Source: Bretschneidera sinensis
Lineage: Eukaryota > Streptophyta > Magnoliopsida > Brassicales > Akaniaceae
DNA: 64,000 nt
Assembly (NCBI GenBank): GCA_023935145.1
Contig: CM043700.1
Coordinates: 105,678,400 to 105,742,399 of the forward strand
Direction of reading: 5' to 3'
A model generated the notes under the pieces. It was given only the letters and a program-made list of their open reading frames with translations. It was not told the DNA's origin and searched no databases. Every line of letters begins with the position of its first letter. Position 1 is the first letter of the stretch. Shown piece by piece: positions 1 through 8,603 of this stretch. Made by a program: the position numbers and the translations under genes.

Positions 1-1503
1 TAGTAAGTATACTTGACTGAGGAGTCATGTGTACAATTGAGAGCAAAGTGACCAATGGTATAACAAATCTAATAAGGCGTGGTGGAGGATCAAGGATGTG
101 GTCCCAATAGACCTTCACGACTGTAAGAGGAAATATCAACAAAATGATTAAATATAAGAGAATAATTAGAGGAGTGATCAATACCTAAACCATGTGGAGT
201 GCAGTCACCATGACCATTATTGCATCCACGACCTCGGCCATGGCTATGATAGTTTGAGTGACCTCTGCCGTGACCATGAGAAGCACCAAAAGTGGTGGTT
301 GCGGCAAGGGTTGTTGGAGGGTCAAAAAAGTAAAATGTTTCAACCGTTATTCCTGTAGGAGCAACTCGATACGCAAACTATCAAAGGTGAGATTGATGTT
401 GTTGTTGGTGACTATGGTGATGAAGCTCTTATACTCTAAAGGTAGACATGCTAATCCATAAGAGATGAGGTCTTTGGTGGAGAGTGGTGAGTTGATGGTA
501 GCAAGGGCATCGACTATGGCTTTGAGGTCGCGGAGGTAATTTCCATAGGCTTGTCATCTTTGGTATGTTTGTGAAACTTTAGAAAAAGGTCAAATTCATT
601 GGTATTAGTATTGGTATTAGACTGATCGAGGTGCCATTTTTCTAGGGCAATTCAAACATTCCGAGAAGTATGAAGATCATGGACATCTTGCAAGATGTTA
701 GATGTGAGGGTAGCATTAATCCATGAGTGAAGACAATGATCAGTATGAATCTAGGTGTGATAGGCAGGATTAAGCATGGTATAACCATAACTGATAAAGA
801 AAAAATGAGAGGGACACAGAAAAGAACCATTAACGTATCTGAGAAGATCATAACTAACTAGGATGGAAGAAACTGCGAACACCAGAGGATATAGTTAGAA
901 TTATCAAGCTTGATACTAACTAGGTGGGTAATACTATGGCCGAGAATAGTGGGAGTTGAGGGAAGTTAGGTATGGTGGTTGAGAGAGTGGCTGACAAGTA
1001 GATAAGAGAGGATGAAGGAAGGGCAGCATGGGTAGGTAAGGATGGTGGGTAGGGAAGCATAGGGTAAGAGGTTGCGGTTGTGAGGAGAGATGGTGTGGTC
1101 GTGGGTGTTAGGTGTAGGGTAGAAGTTTTGAGTGCATGAATATGAGAATTATTGTTAAGGCTAGATAGATAGAGGGGGGAGATAAAGAACGCAGTGGTGG
1201 CGGTAAATAGTGGCAGCATGCCACCGCTGTCGAAGAAAAAGACAATGGTTGGTGTGGTATGAAGAGAGGCGAGATGCAACTGGTGTTGGACAGAGGTATG
1301 CGGGAGTAATGTCACAGGCAAAGAGTTAGCACTAATGGGTGGTGCGCTAGGGAGTGGTGTCATGGCTAGAGCGGGAGGTGAGTGATCGGGGCTAGTGGCA
1401 ACAACCAAGGAGGTCGGGACTAACACAGTCACATCGGGAATGAGGAGGGTGAAGTGCTTTCAGTGAGGGAAGAAGAATAAGACATGGAAGTAGTGTTTTC
1501 CAT
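1..1503 (-). pseudogene. Degenerate Copia gag (element C0), cut by the window edge
   Basis: Read on the minus strand from an ATG at 1503, this is a decayed Ty1/Copia capsid gene. The first part is Ser/Pro/Thr-rich with many stops. From about 860 down to 480 it reads like the usual Copia gag core: SYDLLRYVNGS, then NPAYHT and WINATLTSNILQDVHDLHTS, then LEKW. From 520 to 370 it continues with DLKAIVDALATINSPLSTKDLISYG-type sequence. The 190-300 segment is Gly/His/Arg-rich, as in the C-terminal linker before a zinc knuckle. There are several stops and at least one frame change. Protease and polymerase would lie to the left, outside the window. The product would have been the structural capsid protein of the cytoplasmic virus-like particle. 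It is non-functional. Confidence 0.75.
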
Positions 1504-1558
1504 AGTTTTTAGGGTTTAAAAAAGAAAAATAGTGTTTTAGGCTTTAAGATCTTTACTA

Positions 1559-1569
1559 CTCTGATACCA
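1559..1569 (-). other. Primer binding site of C0 (initiator tRNA-Met type)
   Basis: The minus strand reads TGGTATCAGAG, the standard plant Copia minus-strand priming site complementary to the 3' end of initiator tRNA-Met. It lies directly inside an LTR end (TTCA just right of it) and 56 bp upstream of the C0 gag ATG. This fixes the orientation of C0 as minus, with its 5' LTR to the right. Confidence 0.8.
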
Positions 1570-1589
1570 TGAAGAAACTAAAAGAGAAA

Positions 1590-2568
1590 TGTTGGGAAAC
1601 CACCTCAATGATGCTCAAGTGTGGTCTTCCAAGCACCCAAGTCAGAATGACTTGTAAAGAAAAGATACAGCATCCAAAGCAAAGAAAGAAGACAAGCAAT
1701 TGTTATCGAGGTTCGGCAATAGCCTACATCCCTGTGAGTTCCTCTGAACTCTCTGTACTAAATCAATGGTTCTTACAAGTTACAGCAACCCTCTTCAAGA
1801 ATCTACAGGTTCTTGAAGGAACAAAGAAGAGAACAAGAAAGTGATAAGGTCTTGAGTTACCCTGGAACTTTCACCCTTGGAAATTCCACTTACAAGTCCC
1901 TTGAATCCCCTTTCTATACTAATCTCTCTCTTTACAACCAGTATCTTCAATGAGTCCTTCTTGTATGTCTATATCTTTGCACTCTCATACGATTCTCTCA
2001 TTCGCACACACTTGTGTCTTGTTGTCTCACAACTATATGTCTTTTCACTTGTTAAGAATGAAGCTAGGTGACCCTTTATATAGTGCACCAACTTCTTGTC
2101 CAATCTTGAGGGTCAATATCCACCCTTAGATCTTGAGGAACAATCAACCATAGCCCTTCATCAATCTTTAGTAAAGCTGTGCATTTTGGACATGCATTCA
2201 CGCACTCAACAAAGGCTGAAAAGTTTGTCTCAGTGTGCCTTTAGGCCACAGCCTAGAACAGGGCGCTCTGCGGCCTGAAGCAGGGCTGATCACACTTCTT
2301 CTTTCCACTTTTTTGGGTGCCGCAGCCTGGGGAAGGCTGAGCTATGGCGCACACTAGTTTTGGGTAGCCTCCATGCTGGGCCCCGTGGTCTGGGAAGAGC
2401 TGGGCCACGGCACACACTGGTGTGCATTCCTTTGCCTTGCTGCAAGGTGGGGCGCACACACTCCCAAGGTACGGCGCACGCTTATGTGCACTGCTTTAAC
2501 ATGCTGAACTTCATCTTCTATCTTTGTTTGAACCTTAATCATGTTTAAACCTTAGACAAATACCAACA
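1590..2568 (-). repeat. C1 3' LTR
   Basis: Left copy of the C1 LTR pair. It matches 5625-6605 throughout. A TATA box on the minus strand lies at 2076-2083. The GC-rich repeat array (2245-2478) is upstream of it in U3. Short differences from the other LTR show the element is not brand new. Confidence 0.93.
2245..2478 (-). repeat. C1 U3 array of GCCGCGGCCT-like units (left LTR)
   Basis: Seven degenerate units of the motif GCCGCGGCCT start at 2245, 2267, 2319, 2341, 2382, 2404 and 2469. The steps are 22, 52, 22, 41, 22 and 65 bp. The sequence between units is not obviously repeated. Most unit variants are CG to TG or CA changes. The array lies about 160 bp upstream of the minus-strand TATA box, in U3. 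Confidence 0.7.
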
Positions 2569-2583
2569 ATCTCTACCTTTGTC
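2569..2583 (-). other. C1 polypurine tract
   Basis: The minus strand reads GACAAAGGTAGAGAT immediately before the 3' LTR TGTTGG. This is the expected plus-strand primer for reverse transcription. Confidence 0.7.
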
Positions 2584-2639
2584 TAAGCGTTTAAACCCAA
2601 ACCATTGTGCAGAGAACTTCAGGATCCAAACTCATCTTG

Positions 2640-2976
2640 AGTCATCATATCAACTGACTCTAATCCTAAGAAGTTCAAGGCAATGATTTAACCTTCTTAT
2701 CATCCTCTCCCTTCTATTCCGAATAAACAGTATATCAACGACATAGATGAGGATACTCACCATTTTCTCCACCTTGTATCCAGGTGAGAAAGTTTCTGTG
2801 AAATCTATGCCTCCTTTTCGTGTGAACCCATTCGCCACCAGCCTAGCCTTGTTCCGAACTTCATCTCCGGGAGGGTACCCTTCTTTCATCTTGTAAGTCC
2901 ACTTACAATCCACAACTGTTTGATTTCCCAGAATGTGCACCAATTCCTAGAAGTTGGTCTTCCTCAAAGAATCCAT
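2640..2976 (-). pseudogene. C1 reverse transcriptase remnant with large deletion
   Basis: The N-terminal RT motif is present: VVDCKWTYKMKEG, then KARLVANGFTRKGGIDFTETFSP. After only a few residues the sequence jumps to SILIYVVDILFIRNRRE, which corresponds to the YVDD catalytic box, with V for the first catalytic Asp. The palm between these motifs, and everything after the box including RNase H, is deleted. The frame then runs to the polypurine tract. The deletion removes several hundred codons relative to normal Copia pol, so the element is non-autonomous. Confidence 0.85.
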
Positions 2977-3696
2977 TTATTTCTCCATAGCTAGCTTCCA
3001 TCTTGGTGAATCCTTACATCCCATGGCATCAATGTAAGTCTCTTGTTCACTCATCTCTCCTTCTGTCCAATGAGCTGCTACATCCGCAGCATCTGCAAAC
3101 CTATATCTTGAAGGTGGTCCGACCAGCCTTCTTTCCTGGTCTCTTGTGAGCTGATAGTCCTTCTGATTTGCTACATCATCCTCTTTCAGTTCAGCCTCCT
3201 CTTGAGTGTCCTGAGCTTGGCATTCATCAATGGGCTCTACCTGGTCCGAACGCTCTTGCCTTCCTTGCTCTACTTGAACTGAATTCTTCTTGATGCGATG
3301 CTCCATAAATTCCAGATTGGTTTGCTCACTAGCCCCTACAGGGTTAGTTTTCTCCAAATAGAGAAATAACAATTCATTAAAAATGACATCCCTATTTATT
3401 ATGAGTCTCAATCTTTTTTGCTCTAAGGACCACAACCTATACCCCTTAGCCCCTTCCCCATATCCTAGAAACACACATTTTCTAGATCCTGGGCTAAGTT
3501 TATCATCCGTTTGATGTGCAAACGCAGCACACCCAAAAGTCTTAAGGTTGTCCAACTCAAGGGGTTTTCCACTCCACATCTCTTCAGGACTCTTATGGTA
3601 CACAGCCCTAGAGGGTGATCTATTAACCAAATACGCAGTAGTAGATACCACTTCCCCCCAAAAAATTTGGGTAAACCAGCTCCATCTAACATGCAC
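2977..3696 (-). pseudogene. C1 integrase C-terminal part and linker to RT
   Basis: After a frameshift the integrase continues with WGEVVSTTAYLVNRSPS, PEEMWSGKPL, LKTFGCAAFAH and the KCVFLGYGEGAKGYRLW motif typical of the Copia integrase C-terminal domain. A long acidic linker (QAQDTQEEAELKEDD) follows. The frame ends at 2977 in DSPRWKLAMEK, where the family would continue EMDSL into reverse transcriptase. The stop is a single codon, and the following sequence remains in the right order. Confidence 0.85.
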
Positions 3697-3721
3697 CTAA
3701 CCTTTTCCATAAGGGTCTTCT

Positions 3722-4671
3722 TCATCCTCTCAACAACTTCACTTTGCTGAGGGGTTTCACAACCGTTCTATGTCTTAGAATGCCATTTAACCTACAGAAT
3801 TGATCAAGTTCTTGGTTAAAAATTTCTAAGCCATTGTCGATTTTTAACACCTTAACTACCCTGCCCCTTTGAGTCTCTACCAGCTTTTTCCACACCACAA
3901 TTTTATTCAAAGCATCTGATTTATCTTTAAGCAAATAAACCCAAACATTTCTTGAATAATCATCAATTAAAGATAGAAAGTAAAAGTTACCTCCTTGTGT
4001 TGGTGTCCTTGCTGGTCCCCAAAGATCCACATGAATGTAATCAAGAATGCCCTTAGACTTGTGCACTCTGGTGTTGAAGCTAACCCGACGTTGCTGCCCA
4101 AGAACATAGCTCTTACAGAAATCGAGTCTTTCTACCTTGTCACCATCAAGTAATCCATTCTTGCTGAGAACTTGCAGGCCTTCTTTGCTTATATGTCCCA
4201 AGCAAGTGTGCCAAATGGCTGCCTTCTCCATCTCAGCCATCAAGCTTGCTGTTTGACCCTTGATGTTCATGTCTCCGATCATCTCTTAAAGACCATCTTC
4301 ATTGTTACTTTGATCACTATCAAAGATCCCTTGGTTACCTTGATCTTTCCTCCCTTTGATTTATATGTGTACCCCTTGGAATCCAGCTGCCCCAATGAGA
4401 TCAAATTCCTCTTTATATCTTGAAGATACCTCACATTCCTCAGCAGCCTTGTGACTCCATCAAACATCCTCAACTAGATATCTCCTATCGCCCTCACTTG
4501 GCAAGAAATATCATTCCCCAAGAAAACCCTTTCATCATTGGTTTTCTTGAAATTCTTGAACCAATCCCGGTGAGGGCACATGTGATGAGTGCACACGGTA
4601 TCCAAGATCCATTTCCCGCTGCTTTCTTGTCCCTTGCTCACATCAGAGCACACAACAAGAACATCATCACC
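3722..4671 (-). pseudogene. C1 protease, GAG-pre-integrase and integrase core (broken)
   Basis: Directly after the gag stop the frame reads WILDTVCTHHM, the Copia protease active-site region, but the catalytic D-(S/T)-G has become D-T-V. Around 4475 there is a further stop. MFDGVTRLLRNVRYLQDIKRNLISLG is recognisable after it. From 4282 the GAG-pre-integrase segment (WHTCLGHISKEGLQVLSK) leads into the integrase catalytic core. DYIHVDLWGP and IDDYSR mark the first Asp region and KIDNGLEI the second. The frame is lost near 3722, before the catalytic Glu. The protein would have cut the polyprotein and inserted cDNA in the nucleus. This copy is inactive. Confidence 0.85.
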
Positions 4672-5370
4672 TTACTGTTCTGTTTTGGCAACCGAAGCCT
4701 CTCCATTCTTGGTATGGCTTCTTCCCTCATCCGTCATCTTCTCCTTGCAATCTTTCTTGACATGACCCTCCTTGTGGCAGTAGTAACATTTCTTCCCTCC
4801 AAATCTCAGTTTGAAATGTGCTTTCCCATGGCTTTCTCCTCTACCTCTATCTTGGTAGTAGCTATGTATGTTACTGTGCACTCTCCCATGGCTCTCTCCT
4901 CTACCTCTGTCCCGGTAGTAGCCACGTATGTTGCTGCCATACCGAGTTGCTAGCCTTCTTCTAATGAACAACTCTTCTCCATTTGATGCACTCATTATCT
5001 TGGCATCAAGATCATCTTGCAACTCTTTATTAGGATCAAATTTAAAAGCAAAGATTCGTTTACAAAGATACCTCTTATTAAGGAGAGTCTTAGCAAGAAA
5101 CAACTCATTTAGTTTCTTCAATATGACAGCTGGATCTTCCGAGTTTTCACACTCCCCTGTGACATTATCCAACATGTGCAAGAAGATGATGTTGTATGCC
5201 ATCTTCTTCATCTCAATCCACTGGTCCTCCGTGGTACTTGCTAGAAAAGCACCATTTTCTCCAATCGCCAAGTCCACCCTTTGTTGCACAAGAACCTCAT
5301 TGATTTTCCGCTTCCAAAGGGCAAAATCTCCCTTTCCATCAAATTTCTCAACACTAAAATTTGAAGCCAT
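4672..5370 (-). pseudogene. C1 gag
   Basis: A 232-codon frame starts MASNFSVEKFDGKGDFALWK, the common start of this Copia gag class. The middle contains the capsid-like region around LLNKRYLCKRIFAFK. A basic Arg/Gly/His-rich stretch follows (YYRDRGRGESHG, present twice as a short internal repeat). A CCHC zinc knuckle, CYYCHKEGHVKKDC, lies near residues 195-208. Gag normally packages element RNA. In related elements gag and pol form one frame. Here a TAA at 4672 separates them, and the same frame then runs on into protease, so the stop is probably the only lesion at this junction. The gag itself looks intact, but the capsid is shorter than usual because of a deletion after the helical core. 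Confidence 0.85.
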
Positions 5371-5611
5371 CTTACGGAAAACATCCCAAATTTATGTAGC
5401 ACCCACAATTGCTATCCAACTTCTTCTAAACCTCAAGAACATGATCGAAGATTGATCTTAACTCCATTCTTGAATCAACCTCAAGAACACGATTTGATCT
5501 TGATCCTTACTCCATTCTTGAATCACGCAAGAAGTTTGTTCTTTGATTCTTGGAGTCTTGCTATGATACCTTCTGTTCTTGCTCTGATACCCAGCTATGG
5601 AAGCTTCTCTG

Positions 5612-5624
5612 GCTCTGATATCAC
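5612..5624 (-). other. C1 primer binding site
   Basis: The minus strand reads GTGATATCAGAGCC, one mismatch from the canonical TGGTATCAGAGC initiator tRNA-Met site, adjacent to the inner end of the 5' LTR. Other copies of the TCTGATACC motif occur nearby (5533-5592) in the leader. Confidence 0.8.
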
Positions 5625-6605
5625 TGTTGGGAAACCACCTCAATGATGCCCAGGTGTGGTCTTCCAAACACCCAAGTCAGAATGACTTGTAAAGAAAAGA
5701 TACAGCATCCAAAGCAAAGAAAGAAGACAAACAATTGTTATCGAGGTTCGGCAATAGCCTACGTCCCCATGAGTTCCTCTGAACTCTTTGCACTAAATCA
5801 ATGGTTCTCACAAGTTATAGCAACCCTCTTCAAGAATCTACAGGTTCTTAAAGGAACAAAGAAGAGAACAAGAAAGTGATAAGGTCTTGAGTTACCCTGG
5901 AACTTTTCCCCATGGAAATTCCACTTACAAGTCCCTTGAATCCCCTTTATATACTAATCTCTATCTTTACAACCAGTATCTTCAATGAGTCCCTCTTGTA
6001 TGTCTGTGTCTTTGCACTCTTATACGATTCTCTCATTCGCACAAACTTGTGTCTTGTTGTCTCCCAACTATATGTCTTTTCACTTGTTGAGAATGAAGCT
6101 AGGTGACCCTTTATATAGTGCACCAACTTCTTGTCCAATCTTAAGGGTCAATATCCACCCTTAGATCTTGAGGAACAATCAACCACAGCCCTTCATCAAT
6201 CTTTAGTAAAGCTATGCATTTTGGACATGCATTCACGCACTCAACAAAGGCTGAAAAGCTTGCCTTAGTGTGCTTTTAGGCCACGGCCTAAAACAGGGCG
6301 CACTGCGGCCTGAAGCAGGGTTGATCACACTTTTTCTTTCCACCTTTCTAGGCGTCGTGGCCTAGGAAAGGCTGAGCCATGGCGAACACTGGTTCTGGGC
6401 AGCCTCTATGCTGAGCACCACGCCCTAGGAAGAGCTGGGCTGCGGCGCACACTGGTGTGTATTCTTTTGCCTTGCTGCAAGGTGGGGCGCACACACTCCC
6501 AAGGTGCGGCGCACACTTGTGTACACTCCTTTAACATGCTGAACTTCACTTTTCCATCCCTTGTTTGAACCTTAACCATGTTTAAACCTTAAACAAATAC
6601 CAACA
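5625..6605 (-). repeat. C1 5' LTR
   Basis: Right copy of the C1 LTR pair and the promoter-bearing LTR for minus-strand transcription. The TATA box is at 6111-6118 (minus). The repeat array at 6280-6513 is upstream of it. It ends against the AGAAA target duplication at 6606-6610. Confidence 0.93.
6280..6513 (-). repeat. C1 U3 array of GCCGCGGCCT-like units (right LTR)
   Basis: The same seven units as in the left LTR start at 6280, 6302, 6354, 6376, 6417, 6439 and 6504, with the same steps (22, 52, 22, 41, 22, 65). Individual units differ by point changes while the spacing is conserved between the two LTRs. Confidence 0.7.
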
Positions 6606-6750
6606 AGAAATTATGGTTTGTGTTTATTGACTGCATAATGTTGTAGTAGCGAGAGCTTATATTTATAGTGTATATACATAGGAGTTTCCTATTTACATTA
6701 GAACTAGGATTTAATAATATTATTTACATAGAAAATATATAAATTTACTA
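6606..6750 (-). repeat. 5' LTR remnant of C0, split by the C1 insertion
   Basis: The last bases of the C0 5' LTR lie at about 1570-1589. The rest resumes here after the C1 element, sharing the AGAAA target duplication (1585-1589 and 6606-6610). On the minus strand it shows a TATA box (CTATAAATATAAGC, around 6653-6668) followed by a leader-like sequence, as expected for U3/R of a Copia LTR. The outer end is not defined, because the LINE remnant begins within it or directly beside it. Confidence 0.6.
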
Positions 6751-7960
6751 TTTTGGCTCTGGTAGGAATACCACGAATAATATTATTCATGCCCAAGAGT
6801 TGATTCACACCATAAAGAGAAAGAAAGGAAAGTTTGGTTTCATGGCTCTCAAAATAGATCTTTAAAAGGTCTATTAAAGGATTAGATGGGATTACTTATG
6901 TGAGCTTTGGATCTACCATATATGATTTCCATTCTCCTATTATGAATTTAATTATGTATTTAATCATTTCTTAGAGATTTTTGTTGAATGGGGAAAGCTT
7001 GAGAAATTATTTTTACAAGAAATTATTCATGAATGATACCTTTATACCAGCCTTCGCTGCCTTTCCCTATCCACAACTAACTACTTCTAAATGGGTGGCA
7101 TTAATAAAGATGTTTCTATTGATGAGATCAAGAAAACCCTTTGGAGTATCAAGCTCTATAAAGCCCATGGTCCTGATGTTTTACAAGTACTCAAGAAAAA
7201 TTGGGAGGCTATTAGTCAATCTTTACTCTCTCTTGTTCAGAATAGTGTTGGTGAAGGAAATTTCCCTAATAATCTTAATTATACTCTAATTGTCTTGATT
7301 CCTAATAGTGAGTTGCTCAAAATTAGTCACAAGAGTAATGACTCATTAATTTGGAAGTCTGTTTTAAAGGGTTTGTCATGCCTCATGGAGAGGCTAAAGT
7401 GGAGGCTTGATACGGGTGATTCAAACTTGCTTTGGTTTGATAAGTGTGTGGGAGATTCTACCCTTGCAAAGAAAGTGAATTGTTGAGCGATACCTCACAA
7501 CTATAGATATCATTGGTGCTTGGAATTGGTTATAACTTAGCTTGATAATTCGATAACTACTTTAATCTTGAATCACCCTAAATTTTTAGGGATCGCAATG
7601 GGGTGCTAGCAAGTAATTATGACTGCAGCTAGATTTGAAAACTTAATTGTTCGTTGGCTCAACAAAATTGGCTCCATACAACTGATCTTCGTTTCCAAAG
7701 GCATATTGCTACTGATGGAGGTTGTACGAAATGCAGTGGTTTAATGGAGGACTCCGTCCATGTGCTTAGGGACTACTATAAGGCTCATCAAATTCGGTAA
7801 AATTTTATTCCCCCAAGGGACTAGTTCCAGTTTAGCTCTTATAATCTTTAGGATTCGCTTAAGTACTACCTTGTTATGTACCCTCATTTAGCAATCTGGA
7901 AGTATTATGTGGTTATTTCTTTTACTGCTTTATCTTAACATCAAGTGAGATAGAAATAAT
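6751..7960 (+). pseudogene. Rearranged LINE (L1-type) reverse transcriptase remnant
   Basis: Three plant LINE pieces are recognisable on the plus strand. At about 6760-6990: NNIIHAQELIHTIKRKKG, then FMALKIDL, the RT motif A region, ending in LLNGESL. At about 7000-7310: YKKLF, then EIKKTLWSIKLYKAHGPD and LNYTLIVLIPN, the N-terminal RT region that in an intact LINE precedes motif A. At 7330-7486: IWKSVLKGLSCLMERLKWRLDTGDSNLLWFD, the post-RT segment. At about 7640-7790 a zinc-binding zf-RVT-like segment follows (GGCTKCSGLMEDSVHVLRDYY). The central palm with the FADD box is absent. The out-of-order first piece points to rearrangement or two overlapping copies. Non-functional. Confidence 0.75.
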
Positions 7961-8599
7961 AAAAAAAAATCAAACACCACTCCCTATGGTTCCAAATAAT
8001 GGTGTTTTTAAGATTAAAATGGTAATTTACTAGTTAAATTTCTACTTATATTATTGATGTCGAAAAAAAGCTAAGGGACATATCTGTCAAGTCTAATTAG
8101 AGATGGACGATGTGCATTTCTGATGTAGGTTTCGGTCGAGCCCATATTAGTTGAGTACACAAACACTTGAAAAGGATAACTACCTGGAGTTTTTTTCGTC
8201 ATGGAGGACCCTCTAATACTTAAGTCAGTAAGTGTACTGAGATGAAATGAAGGGCAAAGATAAAGTAAATTGCTGAAGTGAAGGCTGAAGTGAGGGCACA
8301 GAGAGACAAAAAAATGTGTGGGATAGTGTGTCCAAAGGATAGCTTTATGGGATAATGAACTCACTTTATATAGACCTTTGGGATTTTCACCTTAAAAAGT
8401 GGTGAGTCTCACTTGCGAAATTACCTTTTTGCCCTATGAATTATGAAATTACTTTTATACTTTTGGAAGCTTGCCACATGTTTGATTTTTATTGAGTGAT
8501 GTATTGTTACCCACATCATGTGTCGTTAATTACTAGCTAACTCTCCATCTGTTACAAAAGGGTTAAAAAAATAGATTCCTTCCGCGGATGCTCGTTTGG
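7961..8599. other. Unassigned AT-rich intergenic stretch
   Basis: No coding frame is convincing. On the minus strand a TATA-like box (CTATATAAAG, near 8362-8371) precedes a purine/pyrimidine-skewed stretch. The block around 8203-8240 (GGACCCTCTAATACTTAAGTCAGTAAG on the plus strand, in parts) resembles material common in plant intergenic repeats. It could be an eroded LTR, but I could not find a partner copy in the window. Confidence 0.35.
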
Positions 8600-8603
8600 C
8601 TTA

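Larger units (their letters stand above)
1590..6605 (-). mobile_element. C1: complete but internally deleted Copia retrotransposon
   Basis: Two LTRs of about 980 bp in direct orientation (1590-2568 and 5625-6605) bound a 3.06-kb internal region and are flanked by a perfect 5-bp duplication AGAAA. LTR ends are TGTTGG...CCAACA. The primer binding site (5612-5624) and polypurine tract (2569-2583) lie in the correct places for minus-strand orientation. Gag, protease, integrase and only the edges of reverse transcriptase remain. Most of RT and all of RNase H are missing, so the copy cannot move by itself. It is inserted near the inner end of the older C0 LTR. Confidence 0.93.

Noticed and set aside
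920..1432. 170-residue Ser/Thr/Pro-rich open frame on the minus strand
   Set aside because: It is an alternative frame of the C0 gag N-terminal region, which itself is Ser/Pro-rich. No domain and no homologous second copy.
4420..5455. Two plus-strand open frames of about 175 codons
   Set aside because: They are antisense shadows of C1 gag and protease, which have clear motifs on the minus strand.
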